From Scilla litardierei (taxonomy: Eukaryota > Streptophyta > Magnoliopsida > Asparagales > Asparagaceae), in the NCBI GenBank assembly GCA_030789695.1, contig CM061138.1, positions 184,985,051-185,049,050 of the forward strand: a DNA stretch of 64,000 bases, given 5' to 3'. Both the position numbers and the translations under genes were made by a program. The notes below the pieces were generated by a model. That model saw only the letters and a list, made by a program, of their open reading frames with translations, was not told where the DNA came from and did not search any database. This document shows, one piece after another, positions 11,716 to 26,100 of this stretch (its first letter is position 1; each line of letters begins with the position of its first letter).

Positions 11716-13200
11716 TATAAAAGTAATGGACTTGAAATAATTAGAAAAAAACTAAGTCACGAAGATTACAACTAGATTTAAAATTTATGCTAATAAATTG
11801 GTCACGCCAGAGAAAAAAATGAAAGGGAGGTATTCTATGCTTGAATCACTAAATCATTAAATCATGCTTTTAATTATGTAACCTATCAAAATATTACTTT
11901 CTAAGATACCAATATGAAAAGTAAATTAAATCCAATGCTCTAAACATGACTATTGTAATTTCTCGTCTACTAATTAATCCAGTTAATTAAGTTTTAAATT
12001 TAAACTATTTAGAAAGCAACTCACATTAAAATTTTATTAATAATTACTTGGATCAGGGGATACACTCAGCAGAGCGGTCATAGAATCCCTACACATATAA
12101 TCTAATTATAGACAAAAGTAACAATTTAACTATTATATGCAACGATGTTATCATAGAACAATGATTAAGTTCAACTAGAACATTTTCAAGAGGCATCACA
12201 ATTTTCGAATCCCGATGGAGTAAAATACCAGGAAATAAAAAATAGACGTGAAAGCGTATTCGGACCTATCAGGGGCTTATGGAAACTACATGAAATAAAA
12301 AACACCAGGATATGTAAACAACTTTTACTTCAAAAAAATAAGCATTTCTTTTACGAAAAAAATGATACACATTAACCCCCCCTGAACATATGGTAAGGAT
12401 ACACATTTACTCTCCTGAAAAAATGGGCAGAACAATTACATTAAAGTCATATGTTACATCAAAAACATACAACATATTTTTGCCTGAGCATATCCAGTTT
12501 TGCGCAGGAAAGCAGCGTTTTCTTGAGCACGGCCTGGAGCTTGGATTTTCAGCAACCATTTTCAAGAGGCCGCCAGCATTCTCGTTCCTACAAACTTAGG
12601 AGTACCATCAACGACAATAATACTATAGCATATTTAGATTACCACCTGATTATGTTAATATTAAGAAATATAACCCCACGACAGAAGCAAAAGATACATG
12701 GATCCCATGCTTAAAAGGATGCATGCTTATTTTATCTTATATAACCAGAATCACATTCTACAAAAGAATGGACAGCATATAACACACACGGCCCGGACAA
12801 GTCCTTCCCTCGTTGCCCAACGAATCCAGAAGGAGATAAACCCGCCCTAATTTTCACCCTGAAATGGACAGGACACTGTCGCCTATAGTACAACCGTGCC
12901 ACCTCCAGTACAAGAGCCACCAAAATATAATAAAGATGACAAACTGAATACATGAAAAATGAAAGAATCACCACCATACCACCGTATGACGTCAAAGAAA
13001 CCCTGACGAAGCTGATTTGTGGGTCGGGGTCGGAGAAAATAGCTGTAACTCGCTCCAAATATCTCGCCTAGAAGCATATGGAAGTGGCATCAACTTTCTT
13101 AAATCCGCTAACCCTAAAATGCTTCTCCATTACGCAGGGCAATTTTGAGAGGCAGCCTACTTCCTGTATGTGTAACCTATAAAAGCATTGAATATACAAA
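11716..13200. other. Region downstream of the HAC gene, including its 3' UTR
   Basis: The 3' UTR must begin at 13200 on the minus strand and probably ends within a few hundred bases, but no poly(A) site could be fixed. The rest is AT-rich sequence without a recognised gene. The open stretch at 12732-13058 matches nothing I know. Confidence 0.5.
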
Positions 13201-13315
13201 TTAGTCAGTACCCCCTGCAACTTCTGCAGCTCGCTGTCTCATCATCTCCATCACTGCAGCTCTGCGTCTCGAATCAGATTGCTGTTGCAACCTTTTCAAA
13301 TGTTCCTTCAGATCC
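13201..13315 (-). CDS. HAC1: HAC1-like exon 16: C-terminus and stop
   Basis: Encodes [20 protein letters not shown] and [14 protein letters not shown], ending TD and TAA at 13203-13201. This is the conserved plant HAC C-terminus. AACCAG acceptor; the intron before it is only 106 bp. Confidence 0.95.
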
Positions 13316-16300
13316 CTGGTTAGGAAAACATTACTTTGGAATGTAATCTCAGCAAGATTATTGATATATAGCAGAAATTGAAGAAAATAAAAATAAATCG
13401 TGACTACATCATTTAACTCACTTGCACCGTGGCACGTGACATTCTGATTCCTTGCATGCTCGAGCATGAAGTTGAAGGAGATACCACATTTTCTTGCACA
13501 GGAGGCAACCTCCAGAAGCACGTGTCTTGCACTGTATCCCATGGCGGAAAAGACCTTTAACTTTCCGACAATTAGGGTACTGGCAGTGTGGAAAGCGACA
13601 TTGAGAAGCATGCACCAGTAGATCAAGCATTTTTCTTAGCTGCATCACACCAATAACTGAATGAGACCACAACCACATGCACATCAAGAACCAGCATGAT
13701 CCCACTAACTACGAGAGAGCTGGATGATATTCATTCAAGATCAGCCTAGTTTTGATTGCAAAAGTAGTATATCACTTGGCCTTTTGTGTATGAAAGAACC
13801 AACAAGAGTAAAAACAGCATAACATCATAAAAGAAATTGTATCTATGAACAATGTGCAAAAATACCCTTCATTTATCTTTGCATAATAAAGGGGTGTTTG
13901 TGTGAGACATGGACCGGCATTCATTTCTTCAATGTGAGTGTCAGGATAGGCATTTGTTTCTTGCAAGGGGTAGAAGATACTTCTTGATAGAAGTGGGCTG
14001 CATGTAATATAATTCATCATCCCTACCTTAGGTCATTCGTTCTATCTAATCATAACTTTCAAACCAGAATCAAAATAAAGATGGTTATAGAATAAGAGTA
14101 ATTGAAAATAATTAAACCAATGATCTAACAGATAAGATGGTTAGAATTCCAGAAATGCAGAGCAAACATTCAATACTATGCTTTATTTGATTAAAGTTGG
14201 CCAAATAAATTAACGCAAGACAAGACTAGATCTAGATTTCAGGCTCTAGATCTATGGTTTTAAGGTTGTGGGGAATCAAAGAAGAGAATGAATACAAGTA
14301 TTTGGGGACAGAAATCAGGAATTTAATAACTAAGTTCATACTTCACACCCAGATACCTCATGCACCCACTCTCAACTAACGAGAAAAGAGGTATTAAGAA
14401 AACAACAGTTCCTCACGAACCAATCTAAATTTCTCTCAAAATAATAATTTCCAATTCACTGTCGGAAAAAGTTGCGGTACAGCCTTAATTAAAGGCAATC
14501 CTCACTGCACAACACATGCAACTCAAAATCAACTGAAATAAAAGAACTTCAAAATAAAAGGCACGTGTAACATGTGAAACTTAAAAATCAAAATAAGCCA
14601 ACTCTAAATAAAGTCTAGAATCATATTGAGTCGGATCCCCATATTTTCCCAAGCTTTAAACATTCGTATCCTAGTCAACCATCATTTACCGATCAAAACT
14701 GGTCAATCATCTCCAATGCGATGCATGTGAAAGACAATAAGGCAATATTACATGTGAATGGATGTCATCAGGCTCCCCTAAAATAGTCGATTCGGTCTTA
14801 TCAAGACTAATCCGGTGCAGAGCTCAACAACCTGTCCGATGTGTGCAAAACCTCCTCATATGTTCAACTAGGAACCTCTCTAGACAAACCCTTGATCATC
14901 TCATCATCCTTAATGGTAATTCCCAATAAATTTCTATTAAATTCTGCAAAAGACTTGTGACTATGACTATTATGATTAATTACAATAATTTCACAAGTCT
15001 CAAAATGGATGCCACTCACATGATATGCTGATGCAGAGGGAATGTACCAAGACCGTGATCCATACCTAACCCAATGGAACTCGGGACGAGAAGAAATAAC
15101 TCTATGAATGACAAGTTAGTGACCAACACATTCTTTTGATCTAGAAGGGTTAGAAAAGAGTCGGCATAATCTTCCTTCCCTCAAAAATAAATGTGTGTGG
15201 TGTATCTTTCAGAATGTGAATCATCTAAAGCGTACAACCATAATCTAACTAATGAGATATATGCATCGGTAACGCATCACATCAGATGCGATCTTTGGAA
15301 CTTAAAAAATAGGCACTAAACAACTTTGGATAGCATCTTGAGAATTCTCATTAACCTGTAGATTCAACTTTAAGTCTTATCTCTAAATCTGACTTGGCAA
15401 CTAAAATTATATAAAACCTCTGTCAATCAACACCCTGAAAGACATATCTCGAATCTTAACATAGGCAGAGAAAACATTCATCCTTTGTTAATCTTTCTCA
15501 CTCTTAGGGCAACTAGACACCTAACAATATGCAATCAGGCATTAAAATCTCTAAACACTTGTAAGTTCTCATGTGCATCACTAGTATCCAAAATATGAAA
15601 CACATCTTAATATCTCATTATCATCAAGATTCCAACATGTAAGCTCATATTTGAGACACTTACTAGCAAAACGATTATACCCATGACATCTAAGCATTAG
15701 ATCCCTTTTGATTTTTACTCTCATGACCCTCTAATTGTAACCTTACCATTTATTTCATTAGTGGTAATGATTTCAGGCCTGGTGATGTTCTCAGTCGGCC
15801 AATTTTAACGCTCACTGGCTTTAAAAGTGATCTGTCCATATTGGGATACTTTCAAGAAGACCTCCAACTCTTCAAGCATGGTCAATATAAATCACAATGT
15901 GCATTTTATTATGAAATTCTAAATCTAAATCTAGTATGAAATTTAGACAAGATAAATTACAGTCACATTGAAGGTCATATCTAATAAGCAAATCGCAAAA
16001 TTATCTGTCTATTCTCTCAGTCAAAATTCACTAGTGTAAATTAAGGTCTAATAGACAGCTCTATAAGAAGGGGGTGTACTTTTTCTTTGAATTTTTTACT
16101 TTATATTTCTGCCTATGAATTTATATCATGTCCTGACCTCTCGTGATGTCTTTCTAAACTTTGGTTGATCCCAATAACTACATCCTAGCCCATTAGACTT
16201 TACATTCTTCAGACATTCATGTACCAATCAAAGAAATGATCTATCTCTACTAGCCAATTAGAAAAGACCTAGAGGTAGTGCAAGCCATCAAAAGAATCAT

Positions 16301-19300
16301 CTACTTTGACCCTATGTGAAGGATCATATCGGCCATACATATAATCGACATCAGTGACATCCTAAGAGTCAGTGTATCTTCTATAGCATTGTCCTCTACC
16401 TCGACCTGTTCTAAACCACTACCAATGTTTGTATTTTCATCAAAAAGGTCTCTCCTCATGCTTTCGTGCTTCTAGTACTGTAAGACGGTTGATGATCACC
16501 CAAAGGGCTCAAGATGGCTGCTCTAACATCTACAAAGTATTCCTCTACGTTTTTATTGTTTGCATCATTCATGTTGTTCAAAATTTTACCACTATGTAAA
16601 ATCATACAAGCTAACTAAGAATGATAGTGTAATATAAAACAAAACACATTATTATGCAATCCTAAGCTCACAACTATACATGTTCACTAAACATGAAAAG
16701 AAAAAATAAAATCCTAGGGCTTGATTCTATATGCTAAAATAAAATCACAATATTAGTATGATGATGCGGGCACACAAAATAAGAAAAAGAAACAATATGC
16801 AACTAACAATAATACACAGCTAATCTGAAACAAAATAATAGAAATTATTTTGAAAATTTAACAATTAAGGATTCAATTTAGATTAGAAGTTACCCCAAAG
16901 AATATCTGCTTGTGTGTAATGTATAGAAGGAATCATTACATGATCAATCTGTGAACTTAACAGTGTTATCAATGGCGAATGACGGCCTAAGGCGGTGAGC
17001 CAAAAATCCGCCATAAACATATAGCGGATGAAATAGCGGCCTATGGCGGACGGCCTATGTGTGTGTGTATGCTCTCTCTCTCTCTGTGTGTGTGTAATTG
17101 TGAATGTGTGTGTGTGTATGTGTGTGTATGTGGGTGTGTGATTATGGCTGTGAGATTTTTTGTGTGTGCGTGTGCGTGTGTATATGTAATTATGTATGTG
17201 TGTGTGTGATTGTGTGATTGTGTGTGTGTGCATGTGTATGTATGTATGTATGTGTACATTCTCTCTCTCTCTCTCTCTGTGTGTGTGCACGTGTGTATCT
17301 GTATGTGTGTGTGTATAAAAACTAAAAAACTGTAAAAACAAATAAAAACAACATAAATAATCAAAAAAATAATTGAACGTCCGCCATGTGCGCCATAAAC
17401 CACCACATGACGGGTGTGTGTATGAATGTATGAGTGTGTGTAACTGTGTATGTGTGTGTGTGTGTATGTGGGTGTGTGATTGTGGCTGTGTGATTTTGTG
17501 CGCGCGCGCGTGTATATGTAATTAAGTATGTGTGTGATTGTGTGATTGTGTATGTGTGTGTGCATGTGTCTGTATGTATTTGTATGTATGTATGTGTACA
17601 TTCTCTCTCTGTGTGTGCGCGCGCGTGTGTGCGTGTGCATCTGTATGTGTGTGTATAAAAACTAAAAAACTGCAAAAACATATAAAGACAATATAAATAA
17701 TCGAAAAAATAATTGAACGTCCGCCATGTGCACCATAAACCACCACATGGCGGGCGTTATGACGGAAATAGCGGGTGCCATGGTGGAAATAGCGGATGGG
17801 GCCATATCATGCTGAAAAGCGGACGGCGAATGGCGATGAACCCAAAAACCGCCAGGCCATTCCGCCATAGCGCTGCCATTTGATAACACTGGAACTTAAA
17901 TGTAAAAAATTTCATGCTTGTGTGTGATGTATAGAAGGAATCATTAGATGATCAATCTGTGAACTTAAATGTAAAAAATTTCATGCAAAAATATAAATGA
18001 AACAAGCTCTAAATCATCAAAACAACTTCAAATCTGGTTCTGGCTTAAGTCTGTCTCAGTCTGAGTTGAATGAGTTGGCTCAATCAACTAACTTTGGCTC
18101 GGACACTGTGGCTAGGCACATTTCTGAGTGGAATCGGGTCAGGTTCCTTCTTGAACTCAGATCTAATTATTCTTTACAGGTCAAACCACCACGCCGGATC
18201 GGATTTGGATCTTTAAAGTTGGCTCTGAATTGAATTCGGATTGGGTAGATGTCGGATCTTTAGCACAACCAATTGGGTCCAAATTTTGATCCAAACCCTA
18301 ATTGAACCAAGGCAGCTGATGGCGATAGCATGAGGCTGCAATGTAGCGACAATGATGAATCTCCGTTGGGATGCCAATGTTAACCATGACAACAATTGAC
18401 AACAGAGATAAAGATGGAGGTGATGACATAAGACCTCAATAATCGCGGTGGTAAAAACTAAAGACAATGACGATGAAGCCTAGAGATAAAGGTTGATGAA
18501 GTTGTGGTGATTGTTGATGCCAATGAATTTGTGGTTAAAGATGATGCAGTTTGACGAGTGTAATGTGTGGATTGATAAGAATAACATAGCCGTGTGACAG
18601 TGACGACAGAAAATAATAAAATCATTGAAGTTGAGGGCTCTGGTTGATTAAGATCTTGTCATCGATGTGCAGGGTCGAGAGGAAGCCTGAAGGTGAGATT
18701 GAGGTGGTGACGGGATAGTGGTTTTAGGATTTTGCTATAGTTGGGTTATGATTAGGGTTTTGTCAGTGATAGGGTAGCGATGAAGAGAATGACACTAACG
18801 TTTTTCATGATTTTAATTTTTTTGACTAATTGAAACGACACTTGACGGTTATGATTAGGTTGGTTTTACACACAAAAGATCTAATGGAAGAAAAGAGTAT
18901 AAACTTTGAATCTACTTTACTCTGAAACAAAGTTGACACCGGACACGAGTAGATCTAAATTTAAGATTCTAATATTCTAAGTTGGTGGAAAATCAAAGAA
19001 GGGAATGAATCTAAGAATTTGGAGATAAAAACTAGAGATTTGATACCAAAATAGAGTTGGGATCTCACCCACTCTCAACTCCTCACAAGTAAAGATAGTA
19101 TAAGAAAAGGTTCCTTGCGAACCTATCTAGAATCTCTCAAAATAATAATTTCAATTTCATTACATAAAAAGTTGCAATATAACCATATTTAAAGGCAATC
19201 CCACATGCACAGCACGTACAACTCAAAGTTAACTAAAATAAAATAAAAACTTCAAAATAAAAAACACAACGTGAAACTCAAAAATCAAATAAAAATTAAA

Positions 19301-20067
19301 ACATTCTAACTATAAACTGAGTCAGATCCCTATCACATATTATATATGCCTAAATAAACATACACAGAGGTTTCATAAGATTTCATATAGTTAGGATCTT
19401 GACTTTTTTTTGCATATCAATGTCATGCTCAAATACAAGTCAAGAAAATAACATAAATGTAAAAGGATCATTTGCAAGTAAATCTCAACCAATCAACATG
19501 TTTAGCTGTCACCTGCAGGATAGAACTAACTCTAGGGTGAGTACTACAGAATTAAAAAATGCAAGCAAGTAAAATTACCTGCAAAACTCGTTTTTGCCGG
19601 GCCTCTTGATTTTGGGCATCACGGTCAGCCATCGAGGGATGATTTGTTAACTTATGTGGATGATCTACACCACCGTCTTTCTGATAGCAGGCATTGCATA
19701 CATCAAAATCAGGGCATATTTCACAACGCCACCCCTGACCAGCTTCGACGTCATGATGGCAGACATTACATGTGGTCACAAATGCAGGTGCAGTTGGATT
19801 ATGAAGGTGATATAAGACCATCATAGAGGAATGCTTAGCACGGCGTAGAGTGTCATATTGATAATGGTTTCCTTGACAGAGGCTCAGAAATGCCTGCCTC
19901 GTATCAAAAAACTCGCTTTCAAGAATTTCATCTTTATCTTTAGTATCTGAAGGCACGCCACTGATCTCCACCTGCTTGAAAAAAATTCATTTAGGGTATG
20001 TATGTATGTTTAGGGTGTTTTTTTTGCTTGGGGGGGGGTGGGGGTGGGTGGGTGTGTGTGTGTGTGT

Positions 20068-20106
<39 letters not shown>

Positions 20107-23100
20107 GGGTGTTTAGTGTGTATGTAATTTTATGAGTGTGTTTAGTGTGTGCATTGGGTGGGTGGGTGGCTGCGTGGGTTTGGGTGTGGGTTTGGGGGTG
20201 CAGGTGCGTTTGGACAGCATGTGTAGTTTAAAATAGAAGATTTCACGGTTATTGGCGACAAATATTCAGATCACCAACTCACGGGGTACATATCATGCTT
20301 ATCCCTACTATTGACAGGATGACGTTCCCTCTCATCAAGTCTTTGTTCCGTATCATAACACCTGAAAGACAAAACCACCATAAATAACCACTTCAACATA
20401 AAAAAGGATAACAAGTTAAAGATAATATATGCCAAACAAATCATATGATCTTCTAATCAATAATAATCTCCAAAATCAGACATCAAAAAATAGAAATAAA
20501 ATGGCTTTCTGACTTTCCTTGTTTCTCCTGGGTATCAACTACTTACAAAGATTAAGAAAGAGGTCAGCAGACAAAACAATGCCACAATTACTGAGATGCC
20601 TAAATGCATCAATAAACAAACTGAACCAAGAGAGTAACTGTTATGGACAACAGGGAAAGTAGATGATGAGCTATGGGGGAAGCAGATGGCAAGAAACTCA
20701 GGTCAAAGAAATGGCTACAATTCATGACGTGCAATCCATCTCTGGCGGCACTCAGCTAAAATAGCCAGCTAAGAATTTTTGACTGATATATTAGTTAATA
20801 ACCTAAACCTAACCCTAAATCCATGTCTTGCAGATCTCCGCCTAAAAAGGAGCAAAGGGTTCCAGGTAATTACTAAACAAGACATGCTTGGAATCTCAAC
20901 AAGTATGTCAAAATAACTCGCATTCTAAGGCGATATTCCAATTTAAAGCGAAACAAAACATTAGTTCTCATGTTTTGTTTCGAATGATTCAACAATGTGA
21001 GGCTGAACGTCATAGGCTACACCGACGTTACAGTTATCGTAGCTCTCACTCAAGGCATTCGTTGTGAAGATCTGGTGAAGTCACTGTAGCAGAGGCCGTC
21101 GCATGCATCGACCGTAAGGCTGGGGACAACTCCTCCAGCATGTCGATCATTCAATCGACCAAAAGACTGGGGGTAGCTCCTCCAACTGGCCGACCGACCT
21201 GTCGACCGTAAGGCTGGGGGCAACTCCTTCCAGGTAATTACTAAACAAGACATGCTTGGAATCTCAACAAGTATGTCAAAATAACTCGCATTCTAAGGCG
21301 ATATTCCAATTTAAAGCGAAACAAAACATTAGTTCTCATAGAAGAATACTGTTGCTATAATGTAGATAACATATGAAAAATACTCCAAATAGGAAACACA
21401 AGACATAGCTTAAACAAGAGGGACCCACTAGGAAGATATGGTTTTGACCATCACATGCAATAGAGTCTTTGAAGAAACAATCTAAAACCCCCCACTTTCC
21501 CACACAAAAAGATATAAAATTAACCATATTGTGTCCCAAAGATCCGGTGCACATATATTCTCCAGTAAACAATATATTTTATTTGGAAACTTATTCAAAA
21601 TTACGTTTAACTTTCACTTCTTCTGTCAAAACTACACTTAACCCTTTATGCTTCCAAATTAATCAAAACTACCATGAACTCTATTTTTCGGATAGTTTGG
21701 AATAATTTGGAAACATTAAGGTAGCCTTGATAAATGTTGTGAAAATTAAAGGTAGTTTCGAATAATATGGCCTAATTTATTCATGTTGATGGTGATTCGG
21801 TGAACCTTCCTAAGGCATGAATTTAGAGGTGCAAATTATTCCTAATGAAAGCAACATACATACCACATGCGGATGGGGAAGTATTTGTAAACTTATAAAC
21901 ACAACCACAATAAGCTCTAGCGGAAGAAAATACCATCCAGCAAGGTGCTAACCTTTAGGGGGAAAAGGTATCCCCCTCTGATAATCCTCACAAGCAGCGT
22001 CACTGCTTGATCGGCGGGGCGGATCATTTCCAAGTATGGGGCAAAGGATCAAGCGCTTTGACTGTATCCCGGGATCCACCACAGGTTGGGTTTGAGAGCC
22101 GTGTGATGGGTGACTATCCAGTTATGAGAGCACTTGTATGTAGTCTACGTTGTTGCCAGAGTAAAACAATCATTAAGGTCATGGTAGTGAAACTTGGTGC
22201 TGTCGAATACTATTTGAATGACAGCACCAATTGGTGGTGTGCCTTCAGATACTAAAGAAACAGAAAGGTTTTTTAAAGGAATGCATTTCCAAATCCTACA
22301 TGGTTTCGCAAGGGTCAGCAAGGTTTTTTTTGGTTGTAATGTAATGTACTTCCAAATCCTATATGCACTGATTGATTTTTCTGAAGGCACGACACTGATT
22401 GATGCTGTCCTTGTCCTACATGTATTCCACATCAAGGATAAGCAAAGTTTTTTCTGATTGTAATGTACGGGGAGTGTAAAGCAGGTTTTTAAAGGAATGT
22501 GCGGACACATACCAGTAAAACAAACAACAATGTTTTAAATTTCAATATAGGTCAAAGGTTGAGAGCATCAGAAGTGTCAATATCGCCTGCTCCTGAGATA
22601 AATTTAACATTTAAAATTATAATGAAGATTTAGATAATTAGAAAAACTTTCTAACTAGCTTTCTTGGGAATAAATAATATACTTTTCAACCGCTTTTGAC
22701 AAAATACTTTATAATAGAACACCTTGTGCAATAATAATCATCTATAAATGGACTACTTCCGTTTTGGGGGTAATCTGTAGCTAGGAACCCTTAGAATTAC
22801 CTCATGATTTCACAGTAAATTCACAGATGACTGGGAATAATGAGTAACATGATAACGATATAACGTCATAAGGACGAGTTGATATTCACAGGTTGACAAC
22901 GTCGTCTGGAAGCGATATAGATTATAGAGGGAAGCAACTTCAGTTCTACCTCGCTTTTTCATTTTAGAAATTTGGGAAAGCACTCAGTCCAAAAACAAGA
23001 CTTGACTTAAGATGCTCCTTATACATTGAGACCGAAATGTATTAGGTTAGTATTACAACAATAAACCGATAATAACTCGATACCATCAGACATGACAAAA

Positions 23101-26100
23101 ATCTACATACTGTTTTGAATACATCAAAATCGGGTATGATATTCTCCACATTCCCCGGTACATACGAATTTGGCTGATATTTAAATCCTTCAGAAACAGA
23201 TTATGTTTGAACAGGTTGCATGGCGTACTATTTGTGCAGTTAAAACTCAAAGAAGGGAACTGTGTTAGAAACACGAAAGAAATGTCATTGCATTAGAAGG
23301 GGGGATGAAAACATTTGACAGACCCTTGCATTGTGAACACGAGAGGGGGGGGGACCTTGCTTATTTGGACTAGTTTCAAGCTCACATTGACCATTGCCGC
23401 ATAAGATCGTGGAACCAATGGTGTCTGCCAGCAAAAGAACATGACAGAGAAATTGGAGAATTGGCAAGGCGTCTCTTTAGTTTTCTCGGGAAATGTACTC
23501 CACGAACTGATGGTGCTGATAAATTCCCTATTTCGAGAGGAGACGAAAGAGAAGGTTATCATGTAGTTGCTGACAAGACTTCTTTATACTGGAATTTGAT
23601 GTAAATGAGTGTTGCATGCTCTTCTAGGCAAAGTGAAGAAGGAAGGATGAAGCTTTAATTCCACTAGAAAAAAAATTAGAGGAAGTTACTTATTCATTTG
23701 GGATGTGCTATCTTGAGGTGATAAATTAGATGGATTCTGATGCGATCATTACGTACGAGAGGAGGCCGAAGGAGTAATTACTATGCGCACCGACTGTACG
23801 CACTAGAATCCGGCGAAGTTTCTTTATGCATAATAAGTTTTGCTAGTTTTACTGTACGCACCACGCCTAAACATTATATAAGTGAGGGCGTGGGCTAGGG
23901 TTAGGATATGCTTATTTGTGAAGAACAACTAGGTGTCAATTGTGAAGGTGCTTAGACTTCGGTCCGTTCATCATAAGCTAGGAGATAGGGTTTCGTCTCG
24001 AAAGATGTCCAATTTATCTTTTGTTCTTCGCCGATTTAATCTATAAAAATTCCACCTTTTTTGTATTTTTCCACTTTTAAATCTGATTTGATTGATCGAC
24101 CTACCGGATCGTATCAGATTCCCTCTCCCTTGAATGCAGCTTTACATGCATACAGAGTGGAACCTGTCAGCACAAGCCAAAGATCTGGAGACCCGACTTT
24201 ATCCAGTCTAGCACTCACAAAGGTCAGACATCAATATTCTTCTTCATTTCAAGCCCAAAGAGGATAAATTGGTATAGAACTCTAATTTTCAGTAAGAAAT
24301 AGTGTCCAGAATCCCCAAATTCCTATATCCCAAATATAGACTAGGCCCTATTCGCATTAGCATGAAAAACCCCAATAAATGTATATAAAATCCAAATATT
24401 CTAAGGTCTACCCTTTGGAGTAAGATATTATCTTCCAAACCAAACAAAAGCTTAAATGATGTGGGTTTTCATGTTTTAAAGACCTTCCAAGAAACTCTCT
24501 TCGTTGAATATGAAAAAAGCAGTCAAACAAAACAATGGCAACCTTAACTTGCTAACATCTTTACACCCATCTCTTGCGTCATCATGAAAAGCACCGAAAA
24601 TGGTCATAAAACATCAACTCATTAAATAATCTATTAATCCAATTGCTCAATTGTTCACTGCCATTTCCAAGCCAACATTTAGTTGCAGAGGCATTTTCAG
24701 CAATAAGAATAGAATAAAGTGGGTAAAGTATTAGAAACTCACACTTCGAATTTCCCCTTTTCGATGCATAACATGCACCTAATTGTACCACATTGCAGAA
24801 ACAGCTGCTATTACAACAGTAATTACCAGAAGGCACGTGAAACATCACATCACAAGCAAATTTATTAAAATATATAATTTTACCTCCCTAAAACAATGAC
24901 ACCTCAAGGGATATATTGGAAGGATGGGGAACGGGGAGGCAAGAAAATGTAGGAATGATACAATAATGAAAAATCAAGTGACATGCTGCAGAAGTGATAC
25001 AATGAAGGACACCCGTCTGAAGTCATACATATGAATGAAACTATGATCTATATTAAAAAATTCAAGAAATTGTTAAGAACAAAACAGAAATTTATTGTTT
25101 CCATCAAAATTAAAATGTCAACTTAACAGTAGATCTAATTAGAACAAAAAAAGTTGCCCAACTATTTTGCTTCTACCTCATGTAGTTCCAAATTTCCCAA
25201 ATTAAAGCTATATCACAATGCCCTCTATCTTCATGTCATCTAGCCATAACAAGCGCCATTCAAATTGTCTATAAATTGATCTGTGACTTTTTCCAGAATA
25301 CACCAATTAAAGGCAACCACTAAAAGTCGATACATTCTTATAAGCAAGGAAATGTGGGAATGATAAAATAATGACACATCAAGTGACATGCCACATAAGG
25401 GAATCCAAGACTTAAGAAATGATGGCACCTACAAGGACATACTGGAGAAGGGATGCCCTTGAAACTTACAGGAAACTTATAAAGAAAACTAAAATGACAT
25501 GCTAAGGAGTTTTATGAAACTTGTATGGTACCACTGGGACTTCATGGGAATGTAATATAACGATAACAGACTTCAGAGGCATGTCATGCATACTGAAGTG
25601 ATACAATGAAGGACACCCGTCTGAAGTCATACATATGAATGAAACCATGATCAATATTTAAAAAACTTGATGAAATTGTTAAGAACCGATCATAAATTTA
25701 TTGTTTTAATCAAACTTCAAATGTCAACTTAACAGTAGTTCTAATTAGAAGTAAAAAAAGGTGCCCAACTATTTTGCTTCTACCTCATGTAGTTCCAAAT
25801 TTCCCAAATTAAAGCTATATCACAATGCCCTCTCTCTTCTATCATCCAGACATAGCAAGCGCCATTCAAATTGTCTACATATTGATCTGACCTTGTCCAG
25901 AATACACCAATTATAGGCAACCACTAAAAGTCGATACCCTCTTATAAGCAAGTAAATCAGATAAACTTTCATCTGCCTTGCATGCCATGTAGCCACAATG
26001 CCATAATCATCAAAATCCAATATAAACACACAATTTATTGCTCTCATGTCTCCTACAAATGCATCCCATTCTTTAAAACATTTTGCAAATTTTTTTCTAT

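Larger units (their letters stand above)
14230..19345 (-). mobile_element. Decayed gypsy-type retrotransposon in HAC intron 14
   Basis: Diverged direct repeats of about 410 bp lie at 14230-14640 and 18935-19345. Both run from a TAGATCTA-rich start through CTCTCAAAATAATAATTTC to GAGTC(G/A)GATCCC, and are read as LTRs. Between them, on the minus strand, is degenerate gag and a zinc-knuckle remnant (about 15690). Pol cannot be followed. Outer ends and target duplication are not resolved. The element is old, and a 931-bp hAT element sits inside it. Confidence 0.6.

Noticed and set aside
12732..13058. Minus-strand frame just after the HAC stop, considered as a separate small gene
   Set aside because: Directly downstream of the stop and most simply 3' UTR; no known protein similarity.
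16883..17889. Thr/His-rich frames of up to 199 codons on the minus strand
   Set aside because: Translations of CA and CT microsatellites inside the hAT element.
22007..22255. Plus-strand frame that includes a GVPSDTK peptide like HAC exon 14
   Set aside because: Only about 20 bases match the exon; the rest is unrelated and there are no splice sites, so it is not a gene.
23293..23562. Minus-strand 89-codon open frame
   Set aside because: No recognised motif, splice context or codon pattern; inside a large intron.
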